Assembly: GCA_028281665.1 (NCBI GenBank)
Contig: JANQJK010000016.1
Span: 1 to 64,000, forward strand
Source: Hyphococcus sp.
Lineage (GTDB): Bacteria > Pseudomonadota > Alphaproteobacteria > Caulobacterales > Parvularculaceae
DNA length: 64,000 bases
Direction: 5' to 3'
The notes under the pieces were generated by a model. It worked only from the letters and a program-made list of their open reading frames with translations. It was not told the DNA's origin and made no database searches. The translations under genes were made by a program, and so were the position numbers. Below, one piece after another: positions 24,695-33,187 of this stretch. Each line of letters starts with the position of its first letter. Positions within the stretch are counted from its first letter, which is position 1.

Positions 24695-25569
24695 TGGATC
24701 GGCGCGATTTTACATGGCCAAACGGCGCCAAGCTCGCCTTGTCAGTGGTCGTCAATGTCGAGGAGGGTGCGGAGCAGAATATCCGCGACGGCGACAAGGG
24801 GCCTGAGCCCGTCGATGAATTGTCGGTGACGATGAAGAAACCCATGCGCATGCATGGCAATGAGTCGAACTATCAATATGGGATCAAGGCCGGTTTTCCG
24901 CGGATATTGAAGCTTCTCAACGACTATAAGATCCGCGCCACATGGACGGCGGCGTCGCTTGCCCTTGAGCGCGCGCCCCAGATTGCCGAAGCGATTGTTT
25001 CGCGCGGCGATGAAGCCTGCTGTCATGGCTATCGCTGGGCGCATCAGTTCTGGATGAATGAAGAAAAGGAACGCGATTTCATCCGGAAGGGGCGCCAGTC
25101 GATCGAGAAGACCTGCGGCAAGGCGCCGGCCGGCTGGCTGTCGCGCTATCTGCATACGGAGGAAACCCGGCGGCTCCTCGCCGAGGAAGGGTTTTTCTAC
25201 CATATGGACGACTATTCCGACGATTTTCCCTTCTGGGATTTCGTCGAAACGGCCGACGGCGTGAAGCCGATGGTCATCATGCCCTATGCGCTCGATTCGA
25301 ACGACATGAAGTTCTGGCTGGCGCCGTCGCTGGCCGCGCGCGACTGGCTGCAATATGCAACGGACACCTTTGACTGGATGCTAGGCGAAGCGCGCGAGGA
25401 GGGCGCGCGCATGATGTCGCTGGGGCTGCATCTGCGCATCATTGGCCGACCCGGGCGCATCGGCGCGCTCAAAGGTTTCTTCGAACATGTTTCGGGCAGG
25501 GACGATGTGTGGATCGCAAGTCGCGAGGAAATCGCGCGCGCCTTCGCCAAAAGCTTTCCGGCGGCCTAA
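24694..25569 (+). CDS. Polysaccharide deacetylase-fold (PuuE-like) hydrolase 1
   Basis: A 291-residue cytoplasmic NodB-fold protein with no signal peptide, opening FTWPNGAKLALSVVVNVEEG, then RHGNESNYQYG-like and GDEACCHGYRWAHQF. This layout matches PuuE allantoinase and related enzymes, which open five-membered cyclic amides instead of deacetylating sugars. Two more such proteins are encoded at 41849-43710. A ring-opening hydrolysis of an imide or lactam is the likely role. ATG 24694 overlaps the SDR stop. The AhpD-like gene follows immediately. Confidence 0.82.
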   Translation: MDRRDFTWPNGAKLALSVVVNVEEGAEQNIRDGDKGPEPVDELSVTMKKPMRMHGNESNYQYGIKAGFPRILKLLNDYKIRATWTAASLALERAPQIAEAIVSRGDEACCHGYRWAHQFWMNEEKERDFIRKGRQSIEKTCGKAPAGWLSRYLHTEETRRLLAEEGFFYHMDDYSDDFPFWDFVETADGVKPMVIMPYALDSNDMKFWLAPSLAARDWLQYATDTFDWMLGEAREEGARMMSLGLHLRIIGRPGRIGALKGFFEHVSGRDDVWIASREEIARAFAKSFPAA

Positions 25570-26139
25570 ATGCGAATCGCGCCCCTGGATCGAGATGCGC
25601 TGGCGGAGGATCTTTCCGCGAAGATTGACGCTGCGGAAGTGCTTATGGGATTTGCGCCCAACGATGCGCTGATCATGGCGCGCCATCCGGCGTTGATGGA
25701 CGCCGCCGCTGCGCTTGTGGGTGCGGTCTACGGTCCGGGCAATGTCGATTCTGGCCTCAAGCGTCTGATCGGCGAGGCGACGTCGAAAGCTGCCGGTTGT
25801 TTTTACTGTTCCGCCCATGCGGCGAACGGCGCCCGCGATCAGGGCGTTGACCCTGCGCGCATCGCCGCCGTCTGGAACTTTGAAGACTCCGACCTTTTCA
25901 CCGACGCCGAGCGCGCGGCGATCCGTGTGGCAATGAAATCCGGCATGGCGCCGAACGAAACGACGGATCAGGATTTTGCCGAACTCAGAAAGCATTTCAG
26001 CGAAGACGACATTGTCGAGATCGTTGGCGTCATCGCCATGTTCGGTTTTCTGAATCGCTGGAATTCAACCCTGCAAACCACGCTGGAACCGGCGCCGCTG
26101 TCGACGCTGCGCGACATTGGCGTTGGAGAGGACGGCTGA
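25570..26139 (+). CDS. AhpD-like/carboxymuconolactone decarboxylase family protein
   Basis: A 189-residue all-helical protein of the AhpD fold, carrying the redox pair and histidine in CFYCSAHAAN. Proteins of this subgroup with a CxxC-H motif act in peroxide or thiol redox chemistry, whereas carboxymuconolactone decarboxylases lack the cysteines. In this operon it probably protects against peroxide made by the flavin oxidases or takes part in a redox step. It starts directly after the stop of the deacetylase gene and is followed one base later by the third CpcT/CpeT gene. Confidence 0.82.
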   Translation: MRIAPLDRDALAEDLSAKIDAAEVLMGFAPNDALIMARHPALMDAAAALVGAVYGPGNVDSGLKRLIGEATSKAAGCFYCSAHAANGARDQGVDPARIAAVWNFEDSDLFTDAERAAIRVAMKSGMAPNETTDQDFAELRKHFSEDDIVEIVGVIAMFGFLNRWNSTLQTTLEPAPLSTLRDIGVGEDG

Positions 26140-26140
26140 C

Positions 26141-26806
26141 ATGTGTTTGTTTCTCGGGCTTTCAACGGCGGCGACGATTGCGGCGTGGAGTGTCGCCGCG
26201 CATGGGGGCGACGTTGACTCTGCTCGGTTTCACGACGAACTGACGCGCCTTTCCGTCGGCAGTTTTTCGACCTTGCAGCACGCTCGGGAGAATGACGGCT
26301 ATGGCGTTGCCGAGGCGGAAATCGTCGAAATCTGGCAAGATCGATACCCCGCCGAAACCTGGTTTTATCAGGAGCAGGCGCTGCTTGGCGAGACGGCGGA
26401 CTATATTGAGCCGTCGCAGAAGGACCGTCCGTATTTTGCGCGCGTCATTCAAAGCGTCGAGACTGAACCTGGCGTTGTTCGCCGGTCCGTCCACCGGCTG
26501 AAAGACGCGAGAGAGGCGCTTGGCGCGTGGCGGGGCGATAATCCGCTGTCGGACTTATCGCGCGACGACCTGCTGCCGAGCGAATGCGCCGTTACTGTTA
26601 TGCGCGTCGCTAAGAACTTCTGGCAAAGCACGTCCGAAAAGTGTGCGAACGCGTATAAGGGTGCTGAGTACGCCATCAGCCTGGGTGTTGTTACCGAAGG
26701 TGTTTACGCAAATTGGGATCGCGGCTTCACGGCCGACGGCGCCGTTGTATGGGGGCCGTCTGACGGCGGCTACGTATTCCGGCGCAAAACAGATCGGGAG
26801 GAATAG
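26141..26806 (+). CDS. Exported CpcT/CpeT-family protein 3
   Basis: A 221-residue CpcT/CpeT-like protein with a signal peptide (LGLSTAATIAAWSVAAHGG). Typical segments are TWFYQEQALLGETADYIEPS, ARVIQSVETEPGVVRRSVHR, an LLPSECAVTVMRV strand and VYANWDRGFTADGAVVWGP. The sequences of the three members differ a great deal, so they are not recent duplicates. ATG 26141 follows the AhpD-like stop by one base. It is fifth in the HapK/SDR operon and precedes a membrane protein gene. Confidence 0.75.
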   Translation: MCLFLGLSTAATIAAWSVAAHGGDVDSARFHDELTRLSVGSFSTLQHARENDGYGVAEAEIVEIWQDRYPAETWFYQEQALLGETADYIEPSQKDRPYFARVIQSVETEPGVVRRSVHRLKDAREALGAWRGDNPLSDLSRDDLLPSECAVTVMRVAKNFWQSTSEKCANAYKGAEYAISLGVVTEGVYANWDRGFTADGAVVWGPSDGGYVFRRKTDREE

Positions 26807-26807
26807 A

Positions 26808-27500
26808 ATGATTGAATTTATCGGCAACAATGAGCTGGCGATTCTTCGGTGGCTGCATATCCTCGCTATGGTGTACTGGCTTGGCGGCGAGTGGGGCGTT
26901 TTCCAGACGTCGTACAAGGTGGTCAATCCGAAGCTCTCTCTGGAAGAGCGCGGCCGTCATATGGAAACGGCGTACCGGATCGACATTCTTGCGCGGACGG
27001 GGATCATCTCGTTGCTGCCTCTCGGCCTTCACATGGGATATCTCTGGGGCGTGCAACCCTATGGCGGCGGCTGGCTGCTCCTGTTCTGGGCGCTTTGGGC
27101 GGCGTTAATGGCTATTACCTGGGGCGCCTTTGCGTGGCGAAATACGCCGCGCGGCGACCTGCTCTCCAATATCGAAGACTGGTCCCGTTATATTTTGATC
27201 CCTACGCTAATCATTACGGGGCTCACGTCGCTTTTCGGCGCGGGCCCATTCGAGGCGGGCGCAGGACAACGCTGGTTCGCCGCTAAAGTGCTGACGTTCG
27301 GATCGCTGCTGATCATCGGCGTCATCCTTCGGCTGATCATGCATGAATGGCGGAAGATGTTCCCGATCCTGGCCGAGGGGGACAACCCGGAGGTTGAGCA
27401 GAAGCTCAAAAACTCCATCAGCCTCGGCCGCGGCGTCGCCTATCTTTACTGGTTCGGGATCTCGCTGACAGCATTTTTCGGTGCGCTGAAGCCTTTTTAG
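26808..27500 (+). CDS. Multi-pass inner-membrane protein (CopD/DUF2269-like)
   Basis: A 230-residue protein with about five to six hydrophobic helices and a histidine early on (LRWLHILAMVYWLGGEWG). The pattern of His-containing helices is reminiscent of CopD or DUF2269 integral membrane proteins that may bind haem or metal. It begins one base after the CpcT/CpeT stop with GGGAGGA upstream of ATG 26808, and ends the HapK/SDR operon. Function is unknown; a membrane partner for the exported CpcT/CpeT proteins is possible. Confidence 0.6.
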   Translation: MIEFIGNNELAILRWLHILAMVYWLGGEWGVFQTSYKVVNPKLSLEERGRHMETAYRIDILARTGIISLLPLGLHMGYLWGVQPYGGGWLLLFWALWAALMAITWGAFAWRNTPRGDLLSNIEDWSRYILIPTLIITGLTSLFGAGPFEAGAGQRWFAAKVLTFGSLLIIGVILRLIMHEWRKMFPILAEGDNPEVEQKLKNSISLGRGVAYLYWFGISLTAFFGALKPF

Positions 27501-27539
27501 GGAAAACGCCGGAACGCGGACCATTGACCCGGCTCGCTG

Positions 27540-27573
27540 TGAGGGATACTTTGTCCGGACAAAGTATCCCTCA
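27540..27573. promoter_or_regulatory. Palindrome B1, candidate operator of the second GntR regulator
   Basis: A perfect 34-bp inverted repeat with no loop, 17 bases in each arm, centred on TTTGTCCGGACAAA at 27550-27563. It ends 11 bases before ATG of the CitE-type gene. The core GT-N4-AC spacing fits the HutC subgroup of GntR sites. A shorter version is present at 34517. Confidence 0.78.
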
Positions 27574-27584
27574 TCTGGATCTTT

Positions 27585-28406
27585 ATGACTTACCGATCTC
27601 TGCTTTTCGTTCCCGGCGCCCGGCCGGAGCGCTTTGAAAAGGCGATCCGATCCGGCGCCGACGCGGTATGCATCGACCTCGAAGACGCGGTCGCGCCGCA
27701 GCTGAAGGATGAGGCGCGGGCGACGACCCTGGCGTTCCTTGCCGAGCCGGTTGTTGACGGCGCCGCCACGGGCCTGCGCATCAACGCTCTCGACACAAGC
27801 GAGGGTCCGGTGGACCTCAAGGCGCTTGCGGAAAGCGATGCGCGTCCGGCGTTCATCATGATCCCGAAAGCAGCCGGCGAAGGCGACATTGAAGCCGTCC
27901 GCGACGTACTCGGCGCAAGCTGTCCGCCGCTCTGGCCGCTCGTTGAAACGCCGGAGGGGTTGCTTGACGCGGCGTCCATCGCGCGCGCCGTCGGCGAGGC
28001 GGGCGGCGTCATGTTCGGCGGCGCCGATTACTCAGCGGCGATCGGCTCGGACATGGGCTGGGACGCATTGCTGTTCGCGCGAAGCGCCATCGTCAACGCA
28101 GCGGCGGTCGGCGGCTGCGCGACCATGGATGTCCCATATCTCGACGTGAAGGACGATGCGGGGCTTGCTGATGAGACGCGCCGCGTCAAAACCCTGGGCT
28201 TCACCGGCCGCGCGTGCATTCACCCGGCGCAGGTCGCGACCGTCAATGCGATATTCACACCGTCTACGGATGAAGTCTCGAAAGCGGAACGGATTGCCGC
28301 CGCGTATGAGGCGGCGGAAGGCGGCGTTGCGCTGCTTGACGGAAAGCTGATTGAAAAACCCGTGTTGCGCGCCGCGCAGCGCGTTCTGGATTGCAAAAGG
28401 GATTAG
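27585..28406 (+). CDS. HpcH/CitE-type lyase
   Basis: A 273-residue TIM-barrel lyase of the citrate-lyase-beta/malyl-CoA-lyase family, clear from LLFVPGARPERFEKA, CIDLEDAVAP, LWPLVETPEGLLDA and the GGADYSAAIGSDMG metal-binding loop. Such enzymes cleave a beta-hydroxyacyl-CoA (malyl-, methylmalyl- or citramalyl-CoA) into an acyl-CoA and a 2-oxoacid. It begins a five-gene unit (lyase, MaoC hydratase, acyl-CoA dehydrogenase, two CaiB transferases), 11 bases behind palindrome B1. Confidence 0.9.
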   Translation: MTYRSLLFVPGARPERFEKAIRSGADAVCIDLEDAVAPQLKDEARATTLAFLAEPVVDGAATGLRINALDTSEGPVDLKALAESDARPAFIMIPKAAGEGDIEAVRDVLGASCPPLWPLVETPEGLLDAASIARAVGEAGGVMFGGADYSAAIGSDMGWDALLFARSAIVNAAAVGGCATMDVPYLDVKDDAGLADETRRVKTLGFTGRACIHPAQVATVNAIFTPSTDEVSKAERIAAAYEAAEGGVALLDGKLIEKPVLRAAQRVLDCKRD

Positions 28407-28408
28407 GC

Positions 28409-28930
28409 ATGGTCGGAACAGTAAAGGAAGTCGGTCCAAACCGCTATCGGGAGACGTTCGGCCGGTATTACGAAGATTTTCAGATCGGCGATATCTATGA
28501 ACACCGCCCGGCGAAAACGGTAACGGAGTACGACAATCATCTGTTCACGCTGATGACCATGAACACCCATCCGATGCATTTCGATGCGGAGTTCGCCAAG
28601 GCGTCGGAGTTCAGGAAGAATCTTGTCGTCAGCCCATACACGCTGGCGCTGCTCATCGGCATGAGCGTTACCGATTGCTCGCAAAAGGCGATCGCCAATC
28701 TCGGCATGGACGACGTTAAGTTTACCGCGCCGGTTTTCGCCGGCGACACCATCTACGGCGAAAGCGAAGTGCTGGAAAAACGCGAATCGAAATCGCGACC
28801 GGGGCAGGGCATCGTGACAATCGTGACCCGAGGCTTCAATCAGGACGGAACCATGATTTGCACGTTCAAGCGCAACATGTTGATCCCTTCAAAAGGCGAG
28901 GCCGTCGAAGACAAGGTCGGCAATTACTAA
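28409..28930 (+). CDS. MaoC-family hydratase
   Basis: A 173-residue hot-dog-fold hydratase of the MaoC type. TVTEYDNHLFTLMTMNTHPMHFD carries the Asp and His pair of the catalytic hydratase motif. Family members hydrate an enoyl-CoA such as mesaconyl-CoA; here the product would suit the CitE-type lyase encoded just upstream. ATG 28409 is two bases after the lyase stop, so the pair is tightly linked. Confidence 0.88.
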   Translation: MVGTVKEVGPNRYRETFGRYYEDFQIGDIYEHRPAKTVTEYDNHLFTLMTMNTHPMHFDAEFAKASEFRKNLVVSPYTLALLIGMSVTDCSQKAIANLGMDDVKFTAPVFAGDTIYGESEVLEKRESKSRPGQGIVTIVTRGFNQDGTMICTFKRNMLIPSKGEAVEDKVGNY

Positions 28931-28958
28931 CAATTCTTTCAACGCGGCGAGGTTATAA

Positions 28959-30158
28959 ATGGCGGACGCGAGCGACTTTGACGGTCTGAGCGCAGAAGAC
29001 GAAGCGCTGGTTCTGGAATCGATCGACAAATGGGTGCGCGCGAAAGTTGCTCCGGTTGCGATGGAGCTGGAGCATGCGAACGAATATCCGCAAGCGCTTG
29101 TGGAAGACATGAAAGAGCTTGGCCTGTTCGGTGCGCTCATCGACCCGCAATATGGCGGGCTCGGTCTTTCGGCGACGACTTATGCGAAGATTGTCACGCG
29201 TATCGCGAAAGAATGGATGTCGCTGACGGGGATTTTCAACTCGCACCTGATGATGGCGCAGATCGTTCAGAAATTCGGGACGCAGACGCAGAAGGACTAC
29301 TGGTTGCCGAAATTTGCGACGGGGGAGCTGCGTGGAGGCCTCGGGCTGACGGAGCCCGATGCGGGAACGGACCTGCAAGCCATCCGGACTGTCGCGAAAC
29401 GCGATGGCGATAAATACGTTGTAAACGGAGCAAAAACCTGGATATCCAATGCGATCGAGGGGCAGGCGAACGCCCTCCTGGTCAAGACCGATCCGGACGC
29501 GCAGCCGCGCTATAAGGGCATGTCGATGCTGATCGTCAGCAAGATCGATCCGGATACCGGCGAGGCGAAGCCCGGCGTTACGAACGGCAAGAAGCTGGAA
29601 AAGCTTGGCTACAAGGGCATCGATTCTGGCGAATTTATTTTTGATAACTATGAGTGCGACGCTGAATTATCCCTGGTCGGCGGCGAGGAAGGCAAAGGCT
29701 TCTTCATGGCGACCGGCGGGTTGGAGATTGGCCGCATCAATATTGCGGCGCGTTCCGTCGGCATCGCGCAGCGTGCGCTGGAAGAAAGCGTCGCTTACGC
29801 GCAGACCCGCAAGACCATGGGCAAGCCCATTGCCGAACATCAGGCGATACAGCTGAAGCTCGGCGAAATGGGCGCCAAAACCCGCGCCGCGGAATTGCTC
29901 GTGGAAGACGCGGCGCGCATGTATGACACGGGCGAGCGCATCGACATGGAAGCGGGCATGGCGAAATACTTCGCTTCAGAAACAGCGGTCGAGGTTGCGA
30001 CGGAGGCCATGCGCATCCATGGCGGATACGGCTATTCGAAAGAATATGTCATCGAGCGTCTCTATCGTGATGCGCCGCTCATGTGCATCGGCGAAGGCAC
30101 GAATGAGATGCAGCGCATTATTATCGCCAAGCAGCTTGTGAAGCGAAACCCCGTATGA
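28959..30158 (+). CDS. Acyl-CoA dehydrogenase
   Basis: A 399-residue FAD acyl-CoA dehydrogenase with the usual segments: LGLTEPDAGTDLQ, TWISNAIEGQ, GFFMATGGLEIGRINIAA, and the C-terminal IGEGTNEMQR whose Glu is the catalytic base. It likely desaturates an acyl-CoA so that the MaoC hydratase can act. The stop overlaps the start of the next CaiB gene by four bases. Confidence 0.93.
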   Translation: MADASDFDGLSAEDEALVLESIDKWVRAKVAPVAMELEHANEYPQALVEDMKELGLFGALIDPQYGGLGLSATTYAKIVTRIAKEWMSLTGIFNSHLMMAQIVQKFGTQTQKDYWLPKFATGELRGGLGLTEPDAGTDLQAIRTVAKRDGDKYVVNGAKTWISNAIEGQANALLVKTDPDAQPRYKGMSMLIVSKIDPDTGEAKPGVTNGKKLEKLGYKGIDSGEFIFDNYECDAELSLVGGEEGKGFFMATGGLEIGRINIAARSVGIAQRALEESVAYAQTRKTMGKPIAEHQAIQLKLGEMGAKTRAAELLVEDAARMYDTGERIDMEAGMAKYFASETAVEVATEAMRIHGGYGYSKEYVIERLYRDAPLMCIGEGTNEMQRIIIAKQLVKRNPV

Positions 30159-31306
30159 CCGGTCTTCTTGAAGGCGTGCGAATTCTGGCCGTCGAGCAAT
30201 ATGGCGCCGGGCCATACGGCTCCATGCTGCTGGCGGAGCTTGGCGCCGAGGTGATCAAGATCGAGGCGCCCTCGATGAACGGGGATGTCTCCCGCTCGGT
30301 CGGGCCGTATTATCTGGGAGACAAGGACAGCCAATTCTACCAGACGTTTTCGCGCTCGAAGAAATCCATTGCGCTGGAGCTCAAAACGCCGGAGGGGCGC
30401 GCCGATTTCGAGAAGCTGGTGGAAACGGCGGACGCTGTCATCGACAATCTGCGCGGCGACCAGCCGAAAAAACTGAAGATTACCTACGAAGACTTGAAGT
30501 CGGTAAAGCCGTCAATCGTCTGCGCACACCTCTCCGCATACGGACGTGATAATGAGCGCGCAAGCTGGCCGGGCTATGACTATCTCATGCAGGCGGAGGC
30601 GGGCTTTATGTCGGTTACCGGCGAGCCGGATGCGCCGCCGACGCGATTCGGGCTTTCCATGGTCGATTTTATGACCGGCGCCCAGATGGCGCTCGGGTGC
30701 CTTGCGGCCATTATGAAGGCGCGCGCGACCGGTGAGGGTTGCGATGTGGACGTTTCCCTGTTTGATGTGGCGCTGCACCAGCTGAGTTATCCCGGCACAT
30801 GGGCGATGAATGGCGGGCATGTGGTCGGGCGTCTCCCGCGCGGCGCCCATCCGGCGATCGCGCCGTCGCAAACGGTCAAAACGAAAGACGGCTGGGGCCT
30901 CCTGATGTGCCAGACGCCAAAATTCTGGGAGGCTTTTTGCGACATCGCAGACTGCCAGGCCTTGAGCGACGATGAGCGTTTTTCATCAATCCCTGCGCGC
31001 CGTGAAAACCTCGACGCGCTGACTGTGGAAATCGACAAGGTCATGTCCGCGAGAACAACAGAGGAGTGGATGGCGATCCTTGGCGGAAAGGTGCCCTTTG
31101 CCCCGGTCTACGACATACAGCAGGCGCTGGAGAACCCTTATGTTCGTGACGTCCACATGCGCGATCAGGTTACGCATCCCGATGCGGAAGGCGGCATGCT
31201 CAACATGCTTGCATCGCCGATCAAGGTGAATGGCGAGCGCGCAAAAGGCGTAAGGGCGCCGAAGCTTGGCGAACATACGCGGGACTACCTGGATGCGAAG
31301 TCATGA
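30155..31306 (+). CDS. CaiB/BaiF family III CoA-transferase 2
   Basis: A 383-residue CoA-transferase. It shows LAVEQYGAGPYGSMLLAELG, EVIKIEAPSMNG, and the putative catalytic Asp in GYDYLMQAEAG. It overlaps both neighbours by four bases, which fixes the start and implies coupled translation. Two adjacent CaiB enzymes may act as a pair that loads and unloads CoA between two dicarboxylic acids, as with mesaconyl-CoA C1-C4 CoA transferase, or form a heteromer. Confidence 0.92.
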   Translation: MTGLLEGVRILAVEQYGAGPYGSMLLAELGAEVIKIEAPSMNGDVSRSVGPYYLGDKDSQFYQTFSRSKKSIALELKTPEGRADFEKLVETADAVIDNLRGDQPKKLKITYEDLKSVKPSIVCAHLSAYGRDNERASWPGYDYLMQAEAGFMSVTGEPDAPPTRFGLSMVDFMTGAQMALGCLAAIMKARATGEGCDVDVSLFDVALHQLSYPGTWAMNGGHVVGRLPRGAHPAIAPSQTVKTKDGWGLLMCQTPKFWEAFCDIADCQALSDDERFSSIPARRENLDALTVEIDKVMSARTTEEWMAILGGKVPFAPVYDIQQALENPYVRDVHMRDQVTHPDAEGGMLNMLASPIKVNGERAKGVRAPKLGEHTRDYLDAKS

Positions 31307-32463
31307 AACTCGACGGCGTCAAAGTTATTGATCTCTCCCTGTTTCTGCCGGGACCGATGCTGACGCTGATGATGGCGGACCATGGCGCGGACGTCATCAA
31401 GATCGAACCGCGCGGCGAAGGCGAACCGACCCGGGATATCGGCTACAAAAAGAACGGCGTCAGCGTCTGGTTCCGAAACACCCATCGCGGCAAGAAATGC
31501 TTTCAGCTCGATTTGAAGGCGCCCGAAGGCAAGGCGATCTTTTTCGAGCTCGTTAAAGACGCCGACGTCGTCATCGAAGCCTTTCGGCCCGGCGTCGTGA
31601 CTCGCCTGGGCGTTGACTACGATGCGGTTCGCGCGGTCAACGAGAAGGTGGTGTACGCGTCGCTCTCCGCATTCGGGCAACAGGGCGCATACGCCAGAAA
31701 GCCCGCTCATGATCTGGCGGTGCAGGCGCTTGCCGGCGTGATCGCGCTCAATGAAGGTCAAGACGGCGAACCGGCAATGCCGCATATGCCCGTCGCCGAT
31801 GCACTTGCGTCACTGACCGGGTTGTCGGGGGTATTGATGGCGCTCCTGAAGGCGCGCGAGACCGGCGAGGGCGACTATCTCGATATTGCGATGCTTGACA
31901 GCGTGCTTGCCTGGACGCCGAACGTGACCGGACGACTCTTCGCGACCGGCGAGCCGCATGTTCCGAAAAACGAGCGCTCCTGGGGCGGCAACGCCATGTA
32001 CAATCTATATGTTTGTGCGGACGGCGAGTGGATTGCGCTGGGGGGCGCGGAACCGAAGTTTGCAAAGAACCTGCTCGAACTGCTGGGCCGCATGGACCTC
32101 TTTGAATGCGCGACGCTGGAGCCCGGTCCGGGGCAGGAGCCGTTGCGGACGTTCTTGCGCGAAACCTTCAAGACCAAGCCGCGCGCGGCGTGGATAGAGT
32201 GGTTCGCAGATAAGGACGTCGCGTTCACGCCGGTCCTTAACCTCAAAGAGGCGTTTGACGATCCAAATACCGTGTCGCGGAGAATGATTTCTTACGACGC
32301 CGAGGGTAATGAAATTGTCGGCACGCCGATAAAATTTCAGAACGATCCTGCCGTCATCGATTATGCCGTGTCTGAACGCGGCGGCGACGCTGGCGACATA
32401 CTTACAGCGCTCGGTTATGCGCCTGACGCAATAAGCGCGCTCCGGCAGAAGGGCGTTATTTAG
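31303..32463 (+). CDS. CaiB/BaiF family III CoA-transferase 3
   Basis: A 386-residue CoA-transferase, paralogous to the one just upstream. Segments are KVIDLSLFLPGPMLTLMMAD, DVIKIEPRGEGEPTRDIG and the Asp in AHDLAVQALAG. The reading frame overlaps the upstream gene by four bases. Its last eight bases overlap the 3' end of the convergent second GntR gene. It closes the operon that starts at the CitE-type gene. Confidence 0.92.
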   Translation: MKLDGVKVIDLSLFLPGPMLTLMMADHGADVIKIEPRGEGEPTRDIGYKKNGVSVWFRNTHRGKKCFQLDLKAPEGKAIFFELVKDADVVIEAFRPGVVTRLGVDYDAVRAVNEKVVYASLSAFGQQGAYARKPAHDLAVQALAGVIALNEGQDGEPAMPHMPVADALASLTGLSGVLMALLKARETGEGDYLDIAMLDSVLAWTPNVTGRLFATGEPHVPKNERSWGGNAMYNLYVCADGEWIALGGAEPKFAKNLLELLGRMDLFECATLEPGPGQEPLRTFLRETFKTKPRAAWIEWFADKDVAFTPVLNLKEAFDDPNTVSRRMISYDAEGNEIVGTPIKFQNDPAVIDYAVSERGGDAGDILTALGYAPDAISALRQKGVI

Positions 32464-33184
32464 CCGTCGGCGTTCGCTTGTAGGTCATTTCATATTTGAA
32501 GGCGCCGGCCGGATGCCGCGTATCCGATATCACGAACAGGCGCTCCGCCGCGTCGAAGTAACGCCGTATGGTGCGCAGCATCGGGCGATCCGCGGTGACG
32601 CCCAGCGTCGTTGCGTCATTCTTTGATATCGCATCGGCGGTGATTGTCTGCGTGATGCCGGCGACGCTCACGCCGTAGCGCGTTTCGATATGTTCGGTCA
32701 CCGCTTTTGCCGCGTTTTTAAAGTCGCTCGGCTTTGCCCCAAGGACGTCCGACACATAGATCGATGTTGCGGCGATGGGTTTGCCGTCGGCGATGCGAAC
32801 CCCATGAAGGACGAGCCATCGTGTTCCGCGCTTCGCCCCAAGCCTGCGGGCGACGGCGGGGGAAAGCGTTACCGTCTCCGTCCGGTGCGTTTTGAGCCGG
32901 GCTTCGTGCGCATATTGCAGCAAGTCGTCGAGGCCGCCTAAGGGTTGCGTGAAAGACGACGGCTCGCCGGTCGCGATGACGGTCGTGCCGAGACCGGGCC
33001 TGCGTTCGATAAGGCCGTCATCTTCGAGGACCTGCAATGCGGCGCGCGCCGTGTGTCGGGATACGTCATGCTTTTCGCAGAGCTGATGCTCCGTCGGCAG
33101 TTGTGCGCCGACTTTGTATTTCTTGCCCGCAATTGCTTTTCGCAGCGTTGCGGCGAGTTCGATATATCGCGGTTTGCGCGCCAT
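32456..33184 (-). CDS. GntR/HutC-type regulator with UTRA domain, regulator B
   Basis: A 242-residue regulator: winged helix (RKPRYIELAATLRKAIAGKK, LPTEHQLCEKHDVSRHTARA, LIERRPGLGTTV) followed by a UTRA domain (LVLHGVRIADGKPIAATSIY and a RYFDAAERLFVISDTRHPAG end). It is probably a repressor with a CoA-pathway effector. It is encoded three bases downstream of the CoA-transferase gene on the same strand, so it would be transcribed from the promoter at palindrome B2, which gives autoregulation. It lies between the two operons bearing B sites. Confidence 0.88.
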   Translation of the reverse strand: MARKPRYIELAATLRKAIAGKKYKVGAQLPTEHQLCEKHDVSRHTARAALQVLEDDGLIERRPGLGTTVIATGEPSSFTQPLGGLDDLLQYAHEARLKTHRTETVTLSPAVARRLGAKRGTRWLVLHGVRIADGKPIAATSIYVSDVLGAKPSDFKNAAKAVTEHIETRYGVSVAGITQTITADAISKNDATTLGVTADRPMLRTIRRYFDAAERLFVISDTRHPAGAFKYEMTYKRTPTAK

Positions 33185-33187
33185 AAC

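Noticed and set aside
27540..27573. The 34-bp palindrome as a transcription terminator of the upstream operon
   Set aside because: It has no loop and no T-run after it on either strand, and it sits just before a start codon with a second copy of its core at another promoter, so an operator fits better.
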